A stretch of 64,000 nt of DNA from an uncultured Gemmatimonadales bacterium. Lineage in GTDB: Bacteria > Gemmatimonadota > Gemmatimonadetes > JACCXV01 > JAHWKZ01. The notes under the pieces were generated by a model that saw nothing but the letters and a program-made list of their open reading frames with translations, was not told the DNA's origin and did no database searches. Shown here in pieces: positions 1 through 9,228 of the stretch. A program made the position numbers and the translations under genes. Positions within the stretch are counted from its first letter, which is position 1. The number at the start of each line of letters is the position of its first letter. The DNA lies in the NCBI GenBank assembly GCA_947259315.1, contig CAMYLR010000019.1, positions 1 to 64,000 of the forward strand, read 5' to 3'.

Positions 1-636
1 TCATTCTACAATCGACCCAAACACGTCACAGAACGAACGCGCGAGCGCATCCTCGACCGCATCCCGGCTCACGTCGCGTTTCAACAGCTCAGTCATTGAC
101 GTGACTCTCTTGTCGGCGATCCCACACGGAACGATCAGATCGAAGTATGACAGGTCGGTGTCAACGTTGAGCGCGAAACCGTGGTGGGTGATCCACTTCG
201 ATACACGGACCCCGATGGCGGCCAGCTTGGCATCCGCGGCCCAAACACCGGTCAAGCCCGGGATACGACCGGCGTTGATCTCGAACTCCGCCAACGCGCG
301 CACGACCACCTCCTCGAGGTCTCTCAGGTATCGATGAAGGTCGCGTTCTCGTTGGGTGAGGTCGACGATCGCGTACCCGACGACCTGACCAGGACCATGG
401 AACGTGACGTCACCCCCGCGATCGGTCTCGACGAACTCGACGCCGCGTGCCGACAGCTCGCGCAGCGACCCGACCAAATGTTCGGATCGGCCTCCACGGC
501 CCATCGTGATGACCGGCGGATGCGAAAGCAGCACGAGTGTGTCCGGGATCCGGTCCCGGCGGCGTGCGGCCACCATCTGGCGCTGGAGTTCCCACGCCTG
601 TCGGTACCCCACCCGGCCCAGCTGATGGACCTGCAC
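1..636 (-). CDS. lipB: Octanoyltransferase LipB
   Basis: Transfers octanoyl from acyl carrier protein to lipoyl domains of 2-oxoacid dehydrogenases and GcvH (cytosolic, first step of lipoate synthesis). Motifs seen in order: SHPPVITMGRGG, a TDRGGDVTFHGPGQ block, AKLAAIGV with the conserved lysine, and PCGIADK with the catalytic cysteine. The open frame continues to a GTG at 759, but its first 41 residues do not look like LipB; the GTG at 636 gives the normal length of about 211 residues. Neither candidate start has a convincing ribosome site, so the start is uncertain. The stop is the first codon of the window. It follows thiO on the same strand and could be co-transcribed with it. Lipoate is also needed by the glycine cleavage system, whose gcvT lies at 53 kb. 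Confidence 0.93.
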   Translation of the reverse strand: MQVHQLGRVGYRQAWELQRQMVAARRRDRIPDTLVLLSHPPVITMGRGGRSEHLVGSLRELSARGVEFVETDRGGDVTFHGPGQVVGYAIVDLTQRERDLHRYLRDLEEVVVRALAEFEINAGRIPGLTGVWAADAKLAAIGVRVSKWITHHGFALNVDTDLSYFDLIVPCGIADKRVTSMTELLKRDVSRDAVEDALARSFCDVFGSIVE

Positions 637-783
637 CCCCGTCTGGGAAACCCCGGGCGCAATGGGTCCAGCCGTCGAGATCGGCGGCTGGGCGATGGCT
701 GTCGAGTGCGCGTCGATGGCGATCAAGCTATTGCGGCCGCTATCGACGACGCAACGCACCCAAAGAGTTAGTACGACAACGAA

Positions 784-1974
784 CTAACCGTTTCGAGGGT
801 CTTTTCGGGGACCACGAAGGCGGGCCGGAGAAAACGGTGTCAGATCGACCGGCAGCGCCGAACCGCCCGCCAAAGCGGCCACGGCTGCGGCGGTGATCGG
901 GGCGAGCAGGATGCCGTTGCGGTAATGACCGGTAGCGTACACCAGCCCCTCCACGTCCGGGTCGGGCCCGATGATCGGGAGCTCGTCTGAGGTGCCAGGT
1001 CGGATCCCGGCCCAGGCGCTCAGTCGATCCGTGCGCCCCAGCGCCGGAACGTACTCCGCGGCGGCCGCCACCAGCCCCGCAATGGCCGCCTCATCTACGC
1101 TGACGTCAAACCCGGCGCGCTCGACCGTGGCACCGATCAGCACTCGGCCATCGCCCCGAGGCACGCAATAGACGCCGGCCCCCCCCACAGTGTGAGTCAA
1201 GCCCGCCGCCCGGCCATCGACCGCCACCATCTGGCCTTTGACCGGCTCGACACCAAGCCGTCGCGGCAACCCGGCGACGTTCTCACTCCAGGCGCCTGCC
1301 GCGATCACCACCAGGCTCGCCGACTCATGGTCTACGGCGCCGCCGGCTCGCTCCAGCCGTACACCGGTGACCCGCCCGGCTGCCGTTTCGATCCCCACAA
1401 CTTGGCAGTTCAACTCGAGTCGTATGCGAGGGTCATCGACAACAGCCCGTGCGGCTGCACCGACCAACGCCACCGAGTCGACCTGGTGGTCATCCGGGAG
1501 CAACAACCCACCCTCGGTGCGGGACGCCAACGCGGGCTCCAATCGGCGGGCTTGTTCGCCATCGACGAACTCGGCCGACAGATCAGCGGCCGCGTGGGCG
1601 GCAGCCGCCGTAGCCAGCGCCTCGGCCCGTATCGAATCCGTCGCGACGACGAGCGTGCCGCGGGTTCGGTACTCGATCTCCAATCCCGTTTCGCGCATCA
1701 ATGAATCGACCAGTCCCGGGTACCAATCCCGCCCGGCAAGACAGAACGCCAGCATCGCCTCGGCTCGAGTCGAACTCTCGGCGAGCAACCCCTCGGCGGC
1801 CTCCATTTGGGGAGAGAGCATCCCCGCCGCTGCGGTCGACGCACGCTGACCCAGCTCGGGATCGCGCTCGATTAGCACAACACCTAACCCGTGAGCCGCC
1901 AACGCCCGTGCAACGAGGCACCCGACCAGCCCACCACCGACGACTAAAGCTTCGATATCGCTCCGGTAGACCAT
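784..1974 (-). CDS. thiO: FAD-dependent glycine oxidase, ThiO-like
   Basis: About 396 residues of the DAO (D-amino-acid oxidase-like) family. A Rossmann FAD motif VVGGGLVGCLVARALA sits near residue 10, followed by an ERD acidic residue and STAAAGMLSPQ, typical of ThiO. The C-terminal part has the conserved WAGIRPGTSDELPIIGP and GHYRNGILLAP segments. ThiO oxidises glycine to iminoacetate for the thiazole part of thiamine; other amine oxidases of this fold cannot be excluded because no other thiazole genes are adjacent. The frame is open to 2133 but would then overlap the divergent lipid kinase gene; the ATG at 1974, 18 bases before the GGG motif, leaves a 33-base divergent gap and is preferred. 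thiD lies 30 kb away. Confidence 0.82.
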   Translation of the reverse strand: MVYRSDIEALVVGGGLVGCLVARALAAHGLGVVLIERDPELGQRASTAAAGMLSPQMEAAEGLLAESSTRAEAMLAFCLAGRDWYPGLVDSLMRETGLEIEYRTRGTLVVATDSIRAEALATAAAAHAAADLSAEFVDGEQARRLEPALASRTEGGLLLPDDHQVDSVALVGAAARAVVDDPRIRLELNCQVVGIETAAGRVTGVRLERAGGAVDHESASLVVIAAGAWSENVAGLPRRLGVEPVKGQMVAVDGRAAGLTHTVGGAGVYCVPRGDGRVLIGATVERAGFDVSVDEAAIAGLVAAAAEYVPALGRTDRLSAWAGIRPGTSDELPIIGPDPDVEGLVYATGHYRNGILLAPITAAAVAALAGGSALPVDLTPFSPARLRGPRKDPRNG

Positions 1975-2007
1975 TGCAGAACCGATCCTTATCTTGATTC
2001 GCCTGCC

Positions 2008-2895
2008 ATGAAGATCATCGCGAACCCGCGCGCCGGGCACGGGAGGGGCGAGAAGAACGTAGCGCAGCTCGCACGCATTATCCGGCGCCGCGGCCTTGAT
2101 TGCAGACCGGTCCTGACCGAACACCCCGGCCATGCCACCGAGCTGGCCCGGTGCGCGGCCGAAGCGGCCGAAGCGCGCCTGGTAGTGATGGGCGGCGACG
2201 GGACGGTCGGCGAGGTTGTGGAAGGGCTAGTCGGCACCAATACCGAGTTAGCGGTAGTCTCGGTGGGGACCGGCAATGACGTGGCCCGGAGCCTTGGCCT
2301 CCCGCTCAACGACATCGAGGCTGGACTCGACCTGGCGATCAGCGGATCGGCGATCGCGATCGATGTCGGCCGCGAGCGTGATCGTCACTTCATTTCCGTG
2401 CTTGGTCTCGGGTTCCCGACGATTGTGGCCGACGCAGCGAACCGTGCGCGTTGGCTCAGAGGACCACCGGCTTTTTTTGTTTCTGTCTACAAGGGTCTGT
2501 ACCGCTTGCGTCCCGTGCATCTCGTGATCGAGCTCGATGATCAAACCCTGGAGCTGGAGTCGGTCGCAGTCATGATTCAGAACACGCCCTACACCGGGGG
2601 CGGGCTCCATATGGCCCCGGGGGCGGAGATCGATGATGGCTTGCTGGATATCGTCGTGGTTGACGACATCGGCCGACTCGACCTGATGCTCAACTTTCCG
2701 AAGGTCTATCGCGGGAAACACCTCGATCACCCTAGCTTTAAGCTCTACCAGTCCCGAACGGTGCGCATCACGTCACCGGAGCCAATGCCGAAGATGTTCG
2801 ATGGCGACGTGATAGGCAGCTCACCGCTCGAGGCTTCGGTGGTACCACGATCACTCAGGGTCGTCGTGGGCCCATCGTCATCCAACGGAGGCTGA
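2008..2895 (+). CDS. Diacylglycerol/lipid kinase, YegS/BmrU family
   Basis: 295 residues. Has the DAGK catalytic signature VVMGGDGTVGEVVEG (about residues 50-65) and SVGTGNDVARSLGLP, plus the C-terminal beta-sandwich with MAPGAEIDDGLLDI. Family members phosphorylate diacylglycerol, sphingoid or related lipid alcohols with ATP at the membrane face. It is the first gene of a plus-strand run; the following 1467-residue lipid enzyme starts 6 bases after its stop, preceded by a GGAGG site lying inside the end of this gene. That context suggests the substrate is a glycerolipid or an ether/alkyl glycerol intermediate rather than simple DAG recycling (inference). The divergent gap to thiO is only 33 bases. 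Confidence 0.88.
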   Translation: MKIIANPRAGHGRGEKNVAQLARIIRRRGLDCRPVLTEHPGHATELARCAAEAAEARLVVMGGDGTVGEVVEGLVGTNTELAVVSVGTGNDVARSLGLPLNDIEAGLDLAISGSAIAIDVGRERDRHFISVLGLGFPTIVADAANRARWLRGPPAFFVSVYKGLYRLRPVHLVIELDDQTLELESVAVMIQNTPYTGGGLHMAPGAEIDDGLLDIVVVDDIGRLDLMLNFPKVYRGKHLDHPSFKLYQSRTVRITSPEPMPKMFDGDVIGSSPLEASVVPRSLRVVVGPSSSNGG

Positions 2896-2900
2896 CCCGG

Positions 2901-5900
2901 GTGGACACGATCTCCGAATTCTTGCACGGTAAACAGCTGCTCGTCACAGGCGCCACCGGGTTCCTGGGTCAACCGTTGGTAGAGAAGATCCTCTGGGCAG
3001 CACCCGATGTCGAACGCATCAACGTGTTGATTCGCCCCAAGCGGAAGTTCGGCGGTCGGATTCAAACGCCCGCTGAGCGGCTGCGCCGTGAGCTGTTTCA
3101 GTCCAGCGTCTTTGATCGGCTGCGCTATCGGCACGGCGAACAACTCGAACGCTTCTTGGCTCAGAAACTCCACGCCGTAGCTGGCGACATATCGGAGGAT
3201 GGCCTGGGAATCGATTCCACCGTCCGGGCTCAGCTCGAACGCGAACTCGACGTGGTAATCAACAGCGCAGCGGTGGTCTCGTTCGACGCGCCGTTGGACG
3301 ACGCCCTAGATCTGAACACGCTTGGAGCGGGACGGGTGACCGACTTCACCGCTTCTTGCCAGCGGGCTGTACTGATCCACGTTTCGACAGCCTACGTCTG
3401 CGGGGCCACAGACGAACCCGTCCCCGAGACGTTTCATCACGCCGCCGATTCCGACGAACCGTTCCCGATGCGTCAGTTTACGGATCCAGAACGCGATATA
3501 GCGCGGATCCGGGAGATCATCACTGCCGTACGCGAACAAGGCCAGGGTGCCGACGTGCGCCGTGAGCTTGTCCAAGCGCTCGTCCAACGCCGACGCGGCC
3601 GTGGTGCCGGGCGAGCTGAGCCGCGACGCGAGATGATACAGAACCTCCGCAGTCGATGGATTCAGAACCGGCTGACGGAAGAAGGCATGAAGTGGGCTCG
3701 GGAACGAGGCTGGAACGACACCTACACGTACACAAAGGCGCTCGGTGAACAGGTTGTTCTGAGACAACGCGGTGACTTGCCAGTCGCAGTCGTGCGACCG
3801 GCGATCATCGAGAGCAGCCTGGCTGAGCCCAGCCCGGGCTGGCTAGACGGATTGCGAATGGCTGACCCGTTGATCGCGGCCATCGGAAAGGGACGGTTAC
3901 GATCCCTACCGTTGAACCCCAAAGTGACGCTCGACCTCGTTCCCGCCGACATGGTCGTCAATACGATCTTGGCGGCAATGCCGAAGTTGGCCCAGGAGCG
4001 TGGGATAGCGATTTATCAAGTGGCTACCGGGTCGCGAAACCCGGTCACGATGGGTCGCCTTCACGATCTCATCGTGCGGTACTTCACCGCGAATCCGATG
4101 CTGGACAAGAACGACCAGCCGATCCGGGTCAAGCCGCTGACGTTCCCCGAACCGGAACAGTTTCGGCTGATGTATCGGGCCAGGGCGGAGCCACTCAAAC
4201 GAGTCGAGCGTATGCTCCGACGTTTGGTCGCCTGGGGCGTGCTCAACAAGCAAAGTCAAAAATACCGACGCCGCCTCGCTGCCCGCCTCGCAGCGATGGA
4301 GACCCTCTACTACTACGGCGAACTGTACGAGCCGTACCTGAACCTCGATTGCCAGTTCAAGATCGACAACACGATGCAGCTGCTCGAGGAGCTGACCGAG
4401 GAAGAGCGGAGTCGTTACAACTTCGATGTCACAAGGATCAACTGGCCCCACTACATGCACGTCCACATCGCCGGGGTCAAGAAGCACATCCTGAAAGTAG
4501 AACGCGCGGGAACGCTTGAGCTCGATGACGAGGCTGCCGCCCAACGAGCGTCCATTTCGACCATCAACGACTTGTTGAGACAATCGGCCGAGAAGTTTCC
4601 CGATCGAACCGCACTGCAGATGAAGAGGGACGGCCAGTGGGTCCAGATCACCTACGCCGACCTGAAGGAGCGATCCGAAGAAATCGGCGAGCGGTTCCGG
4701 AGGCTCGGGTTTCACAAAGGTGATCGTGTGGTCCTCTACTCGGAGAACCAACCCGAATGGGGCCTCGCCTACATGGGGGCGGCATCGATCGGACTGGTTG
4801 TTGTCCCACTCGATGCCCAGACATGGCACCGGGAGGTGTGGTCCACGGCCAAGTTTGTAGGCGCGCAGGCTATGCTCGCCTCAGAGTCGTGCTTCGATCG
4901 CTTGGCACCTGAAGGGTTGGAACAGAACGAACGGTCCGATGCGCCGATGCTGGTGCTCAACGTTGACCACAGCTGTCGACCTTTTGACCTCGACAGCTAC
5001 CCCAGAAGCACCCGTCCAGCAGAGAAAGAACCGCCGGCCTTGAACAAGGCCGATCGGGTGCGACCCGACGATCCGGCGTCGATCATCTTCACCACCGGAA
5101 CTGCGGTGGATCCGCGGGGCGCAATACACACACATCGCAATTTCTTGAACAACCTGTTCGGTGTCAGCCGAACGCTATCGGTTAGCGAGCACGACCGATT
5201 GCTTTCGGTGCTCCCCCTCTATCATGCCTTGGAGTTCACATGCGGATTCCTCACACCTATCTACCACGGTGGGACGGTCAGCTATGCACAATCTCTGAAA
5301 CCCAAGGTGATTTTGGAGACGATGCGCGAGACTGGCACCACGATCATGCTTGGGGTGCCAACACTGTACGCGCTCATTCGCGACGATCTCGAGCGGCGCG
5401 TTCTGCGGGCCGGGAAATCGCCGCTACGCTCAAACTTGATGGAGACGACCAAGCAGATAAGCCGTTCATGGGAGCGAACGTTTAACCGCAACATAGGCCG
5501 TCAGATCTTCAGTCGAGTTCATCAGGAGCTGGGCGGCAGCGTACGGTTCTTCGTAAGTGGTGGGTCCGCGCTCGGTGCGGAGCTATACGACGACTATCGC
5601 GCGATGGGCCTAACGATCTACGAGGGTTACGGACTCACCGAGACGGCTCCAGTTCTGACCGTCAACCCGTTGTATCAGAGTCGTCCCGCTTCATGCGGCA
5701 AACCACTGCCGGGTATCGAACTGAGACTCTACCACACGGACAACGAAGGTGTTGGTGAGATCATCGTTCAGAGTCCCAGCTTGATGAACAGTTACTACAA
5801 CAACGTCGAGGCTAGCGAACGCGTCATGGTGGACGGATGGTTCCACACAGGCGATCTAGGCTGGGTCGACGCTGACGGGTACCTCTACATCACGGGTCGT

Positions 5901-7304
5901 AAAAAAGACGTCATCGTGACGGGGGCGGGCAAGAATGTCTACCCGATGGATCTGGAAGCTATCTACCGAGCGCTACCTTCGGTGCGGGAGATTTGTGTCG
6001 TAGGAATCCCGAGCGGCCTGACGGAGGAGGTGCACGCAATCGTCGAACCGGACCCGGCTCTGCTGCACGATGCATCGGCGGACGAAGTCCAGAAGCTGAT
6101 TCAGCGCGAGGTCCAGGCCCAGGGACGCGAGCTGCCGAGCTACCATCGGCTGCAACAGGTTCACCTCTGGGCAGGGTTGTTGCCGCGAACAAGCGACGGG
6201 CAGATCGATCGGACGCGATTGCGAGGCTGGATCGAGCGCACTGCGCGCGCGCGCGCTGATCTCGAAACACCCACGGTCGCCAGCGGACCCGGCCAACTCG
6301 AACTCAAGGCCCAACTGTACGACGAGCTCGCGCGCCTCTCGGGTCGACCACTCGAAGAGATCACGCCAGCCACTCATCTGTACGAAGATCTGGGGCTCGA
6401 TTCACTCCGGGCGATCGAGCTCTTCTTGCTCGTCGAGCATGCGATCGGCGAAACGCTAGACGACGAAGCAGCGGCGGAAGTCGAAACGGTGGAGCAGCTG
6501 TTGGCGATCGTGGCCCCGGAGAAAAAGGTGCGGGAGAAGCTGGGCGCAATGCAGCCTGAACCCGCGCTTCGCTCAACCCTGCCATATCCAGAGCGCAAGG
6601 CCGTAGACCGGTGGTTGCTCGGATCCGCCGGCCGCGGACTCGAGGCCCTGTACACATCGTACTTCGACCTCGAGCTAGTCCACACTGATCGGTTGCCGCG
6701 AAAGCGGCCGTATCTGCTCGCCGCAAACCACTCGAGCCATCTCGATGCGCCGGCCGTGCTGTCGGCCGTTCGACTCGCGCATGGCCCAGAGGCGGCGCGG
6801 TCTATCCACGTGCTCGGTGCTCGTGACTATTTCTTTGATACGACGCTGAAGGGTTGGTTCTTCAGCACGTTTCTGAACGTCGTGCCGATCGAGCGCGAAG
6901 AGACATCGTTGGCTGGGCTCAGAACCGTCAAGTCGATTCTCACGAGTGGTGAGTCGGCGCTGATCTTTCCCGAGGGGACCCGTTCGCGGAGCGGCGAAAT
7001 CCAAGCGTTCAAGCCGGGTTTGGGACTGATCGCGTGGGAGCTTAGGACGCCCATAGTGCCGGTCTACATATCCGGAACGCACGACGCGTTGCCCGTCGGC
7101 CGAAACCTACCCCGCAGGCAACGGGTCAGGATCGAGTTTGGCTATCCAATAACGATGGACGCGTACGATAAAGTCAGGGATCGGCTTCCGAATAACCGGC
7201 TCTACCGCGAGATTGCCGCTGACGTGCGGAATACGATCGTGAGCATGTCGGATGGCCAACCAGATCCCGACAGCGGTAATGGCGCTGGTGGTCGAGCCGA
7301 ATGA
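2901..7304 (+). CDS. Four-module lipid enzyme: acyl reductase / AMP-ligase / ACP / PlsC acyltransferase
   Basis: A 1467-residue fusion starting at GTG with GGAGG upstream. Module 1 (about 1-400): extended SDR of the fatty acyl-CoA reductase (NAD_binding_4) type, with VTGATGFLG at 15-23 and a YTYTK catalytic pair near 274-278. Module 2 (about 550-1080): AMP-binding acyl ligase with YGLTETAP near 908 and a GRKKDVIV...GKNVYP hinge/lysine region near 1000; its P-loop (TTGTAVDPRG, near 731) departs from the TSGTTGxPKG consensus. Module 3 (about 1120-1200): acyl carrier protein with LGLDSL, Ser1168 as phosphopantetheine site. Module 4 (about 1240-1440): PlsC-type acyltransferase with NHSSHLD (His1277, Asp1282) and FPEGTRS (1356-1362). 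From memory, this domain set is that of ElbD, the multifunctional enzyme of myxobacterial ether lipid synthesis. The likely role is activating an acyl chain onto its own ACP, reducing it and/or transferring it to a glycerol phosphate backbone; exact product unknown. The HAD gene overlaps its stop by 4 bases. Confidence 0.88.
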   Translation: MDTISEFLHGKQLLVTGATGFLGQPLVEKILWAAPDVERINVLIRPKRKFGGRIQTPAERLRRELFQSSVFDRLRYRHGEQLERFLAQKLHAVAGDISEDGLGIDSTVRAQLERELDVVINSAAVVSFDAPLDDALDLNTLGAGRVTDFTASCQRAVLIHVSTAYVCGATDEPVPETFHHAADSDEPFPMRQFTDPERDIARIREIITAVREQGQGADVRRELVQALVQRRRGRGAGRAEPRREMIQNLRSRWIQNRLTEEGMKWARERGWNDTYTYTKALGEQVVLRQRGDLPVAVVRPAIIESSLAEPSPGWLDGLRMADPLIAAIGKGRLRSLPLNPKVTLDLVPADMVVNTILAAMPKLAQERGIAIYQVATGSRNPVTMGRLHDLIVRYFTANPMLDKNDQPIRVKPLTFPEPEQFRLMYRARAEPLKRVERMLRRLVAWGVLNKQSQKYRRRLAARLAAMETLYYYGELYEPYLNLDCQFKIDNTMQLLEELTEEERSRYNFDVTRINWPHYMHVHIAGVKKHILKVERAGTLELDDEAAAQRASISTINDLLRQSAEKFPDRTALQMKRDGQWVQITYADLKERSEEIGERFRRLGFHKGDRVVLYSENQPEWGLAYMGAASIGLVVVPLDAQTWHREVWSTAKFVGAQAMLASESCFDRLAPEGLEQNERSDAPMLVLNVDHSCRPFDLDSYPRSTRPAEKEPPALNKADRVRPDDPASIIFTTGTAVDPRGAIHTHRNFLNNLFGVSRTLSVSEHDRLLSVLPLYHALEFTCGFLTPIYHGGTVSYAQSLKPKVILETMRETGTTIMLGVPTLYALIRDDLERRVLRAGKSPLRSNLMETTKQISRSWERTFNRNIGRQIFSRVHQELGGSVRFFVSGGSALGAELYDDYRAMGLTIYEGYGLTETAPVLTVNPLYQSRPASCGKPLPGIELRLYHTDNEGVGEIIVQSPSLMNSYYNNVEASERVMVDGWFHTGDLGWVDADGYLYITGRKKDVIVTGAGKNVYPMDLEAIYRALPSVREICVVGIPSGLTEEVHAIVEPDPALLHDASADEVQKLIQREVQAQGRELPSYHRLQQVHLWAGLLPRTSDGQIDRTRLRGWIERTARARADLETPTVASGPGQLELKAQLYDELARLSGRPLEEITPATHLYEDLGLDSLRAIELFLLVEHAIGETLDDEAAAEVETVEQLLAIVAPEKKVREKLGAMQPEPALRSTLPYPERKAVDRWLLGSAGRGLEALYTSYFDLELVHTDRLPRKRPYLLAANHSSHLDAPAVLSAVRLAHGPEAARSIHVLGARDYFFDTTLKGWFFSTFLNVVPIEREETSLAGLRTVKSILTSGESALIFPEGTRSRSGEIQAFKPGLGLIAWELRTPIVPVYISGTHDALPVGRNLPRRQRVRIEFGYPITMDAYDKVRDRLPNNRLYREIAADVRNTIVSMSDGQPDPDSGNGAGGRAE

Positions 7305-7999
7305 GGCAGAAAGGAGCTTTTTTTGACGTCGATGGTACCCTGGTCGCGAGCAACATCGTTCGCTATGGCGTCGAGATCCGGACGAGCGGCATGGGGCCCG
7401 GTCAGCGAAAGCTCTGGACAGCGGCGTTTCTGCCGCGAATCCCTTACTACCTAGCACTCGACAGCTTTAGCCGAAAAGCGTTCCAGCGAGCGTTCTATCG
7501 CACCTACCGGTCTGTGTCCCCGGAAGAATTGCGGCAGCGCGCTGAGGAGCTGTTCGAGCATCACATTCGCCCGCGCCTTCTTCCGGCCGCAGTCGCGAGA
7601 GTCGCCGAACACCGCGATCGAGGCGATCATGTAGTCTTGGTCTCTGGCTCGTTGGAGGAGATCGTTCAACCGGTGGCCGCGCACTTGGAAGTCGACAACA
7701 TCATTGCCGTTCGGCTGCGTATAAGCGATGGTGCTCACACCGGTGAACTCGAGGGAGAACCCCTCGCCGGCGAGACAAAAGCGGATGCGGTTTCAGAATA
7801 CGCGGCCGAGAACCGAATCTCGCTCTCGCGATCGTCGGCGTACGCAGACAGCCTGGATGACGTGCCAATGCTTGAAACGGTCGGCCGGCCCGCAGTGGTC
7901 AATCCTGGGCGTCGTCTGCTTCAGACTGCCCGTGCCCGCGGCTGGGGGGTGTACGTGTGGGATAGCACCATTCCTGGAACCGCACCCCAGGTTCGCTGA
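7301..7999 (+). CDS. HAD-IB family phosphatase
   Basis: 232 residues, ATGA-overlapping the lipid megaenzyme. Motif I FFDVDGTLVASN (residues 7-18), motif II VLVSGS (about 107-112), and motif III/IV region with SAYADSLDDVPML are all present, so the phosphotransfer aspartates are intact. HAD-IB proteins include SerB and the phosphatases often paired with PlsC acyltransferases; in several bacteria HAD-IB and PlsC are fused in one protein, so here it probably dephosphorylates a lysophosphatidate or phosphatidate-like product of the upstream enzyme (inference from neighbourhood). The start region carries a run of seven T in the codons for Phe-Phe. It is followed after 8 bases by a GTG-started dehydrogenase. 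Confidence 0.85.
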   Translation: MRQKGAFFDVDGTLVASNIVRYGVEIRTSGMGPGQRKLWTAAFLPRIPYYLALDSFSRKAFQRAFYRTYRSVSPEELRQRAEELFEHHIRPRLLPAAVARVAEHRDRGDHVVLVSGSLEEIVQPVAAHLEVDNIIAVRLRISDGAHTGELEGEPLAGETKADAVSEYAAENRISLSRSSAYADSLDDVPMLETVGRPAVVNPGRRLLQTARARGWGVYVWDSTIPGTAPQVR

Positions 8000-8007
8000 T
8001 CGAGACC

Positions 8008-9228
8008 GTGCTGGCACTCGAGTACGTCCGCAGTGTGCCCCGGTTTCTGGCCACCCGGGCTCTCGGTCGACGCCGACCGGGGATCGGAACCTCGAAGCTC
8101 GGCGTAGTGCGCCTAACCGAAGTCGAGCCACCTCCGCTGCCAAGCCCCGAGTGGACGCGAGTAAGACCGATCTTGAGCGGGATCTGTGGGTCTGATCTGG
8201 CCACGATCTCGGCCCAGGGCAGCCCGTATTTCTCACCGCTGACCTCGACCCCGTTTGTTTTTGGACACGAGGTCGTCGGTGTCGTTGATGAAACCGGCGA
8301 GAACGTGACCTCCGTGCGAACCGGCGACCGCGTCTGTCTCGCGCCTCCGCTTCACTGCGCGATTCGTGGCATCGAAGATCTTTGCGCTGCATGTCGCGAC
8401 GGCGACCTCGGCCACTGTCGCAACGTCACCCGCGGAGTGATTGGGGCCGGTATCCAGACCGGGTACTGCCGTGATACAGGCGGCGGCTGGAGCCAGGGGT
8501 TCGTGGCCCACCAGTCGCAGCTGCACCGGGTCCCCGAGGGGTTATCCGACGCTGGGGCGGTGCTGGTCGAGCCGCTCGCCTGCTGTCTGAGCTCGGTTCA
8601 ACAAGCACCGCTCGACGAAAACGATACCGTCGTCGTATTCGGCTGTGGGACGATCGGCGTGCTCACGATTGCGGCGCTGCGATACGTGGGACCCAGTTGT
8701 CGTGTGATAGCGGTCGCCAAGTACCCCTACCAAGCGGATGTCGCGCGCCGTCTCGGGGCCGACCTCGTGGTGTCGACCGGCAGTGGAATGCGCGACCGCT
8801 TGGCGCGTGCGATCGGAGCGGAGCTCTTGCAGCCGGAGATAGGCCCACCGGTGGCGATCGGAGGTGCTGCGGTCGTCTTTGACTGCGTAGGCTCGGGGAT
8901 CACGATCGACGACGCGATGCGCTTTACCCAAGCCAGAGGCGCCGTTATCGTGGTCGGCATGCCTGGCGTACCTCGTGGAATCGATTGGACGGCGATGTGG
9001 CACAAGGAGCTCGAAGTGCGCGGCAGCTACACGGCTGACGCAAACACCTTTGATCGGACGCTGTCACTCGCTACCGAACTAGACGACCAGCTCGCACCAC
9101 TGGTTGGCGCCCGCTTTTCGCTCACCGACTACCGTGAGGCGATTCAGTGTGCGCTCGAGGCAGGCCGCCGCGGCGTCTCCAAGGTCGCCTTCGAGATCCA
9201 CGACTCGACCGAGTCACTCGCGGGATGA
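8008..9228 (+). CDS. Zinc-binding alcohol dehydrogenase (MDR family)
   Basis: 406 residues, GTG start. Catalytic zinc ligands appear in SGICGSD and FGHEVVG; the structural zinc lobe has cysteines in LCAACRDGDLGHCRN; the NAD(P) fold has VVVFGCGTIGVLT. Medium-chain dehydrogenases of this type interconvert alcohols and aldehydes or ketones. Set between a fatty acyl reductase fusion and a LarA-like gene, it may oxidise or reduce a fatty alcohol/aldehyde or a glycerol-derived hydroxyl (inference). The N-terminus is about 40 residues longer than usual and basic. The stop overlaps the ATG of the next gene (ATGA), pointing to translational coupling. Confidence 0.85.
   Translation: MLALEYVRSVPRFLATRALGRRRPGIGTSKLGVVRLTEVEPPPLPSPEWTRVRPILSGICGSDLATISAQGSPYFSPLTSTPFVFGHEVVGVVDETGENVTSVRTGDRVCLAPPLHCAIRGIEDLCAACRDGDLGHCRNVTRGVIGAGIQTGYCRDTGGGWSQGFVAHQSQLHRVPEGLSDAGAVLVEPLACCLSSVQQAPLDENDTVVVFGCGTIGVLTIAALRYVGPSCRVIAVAKYPYQADVARRLGADLVVSTGSGMRDRLARAIGAELLQPEIGPPVAIGGAAVVFDCVGSGITIDDAMRFTQARGAVIVVGMPGVPRGIDWTAMWHKELEVRGSYTADANTFDRTLSLATELDDQLAPLVGARFSLTDYREAIQCALEAGRRGVSKVAFEIHDSTESLAG

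Noticed and set aside
1975-2007. TPP riboswitch near thiO (or near thiD at 32.5 kb)
   Set aside because: No THI-element motifs are seen; the gap near thiO is only 33 bases and thiD overlaps the preceding gene.
6241-6258. CG dinucleotide run inside the lipid megaenzyme gene
   Set aside because: In-frame coding for Ala/Arg in a linker before the ACP module; no sign of a structural or mobile repeat.
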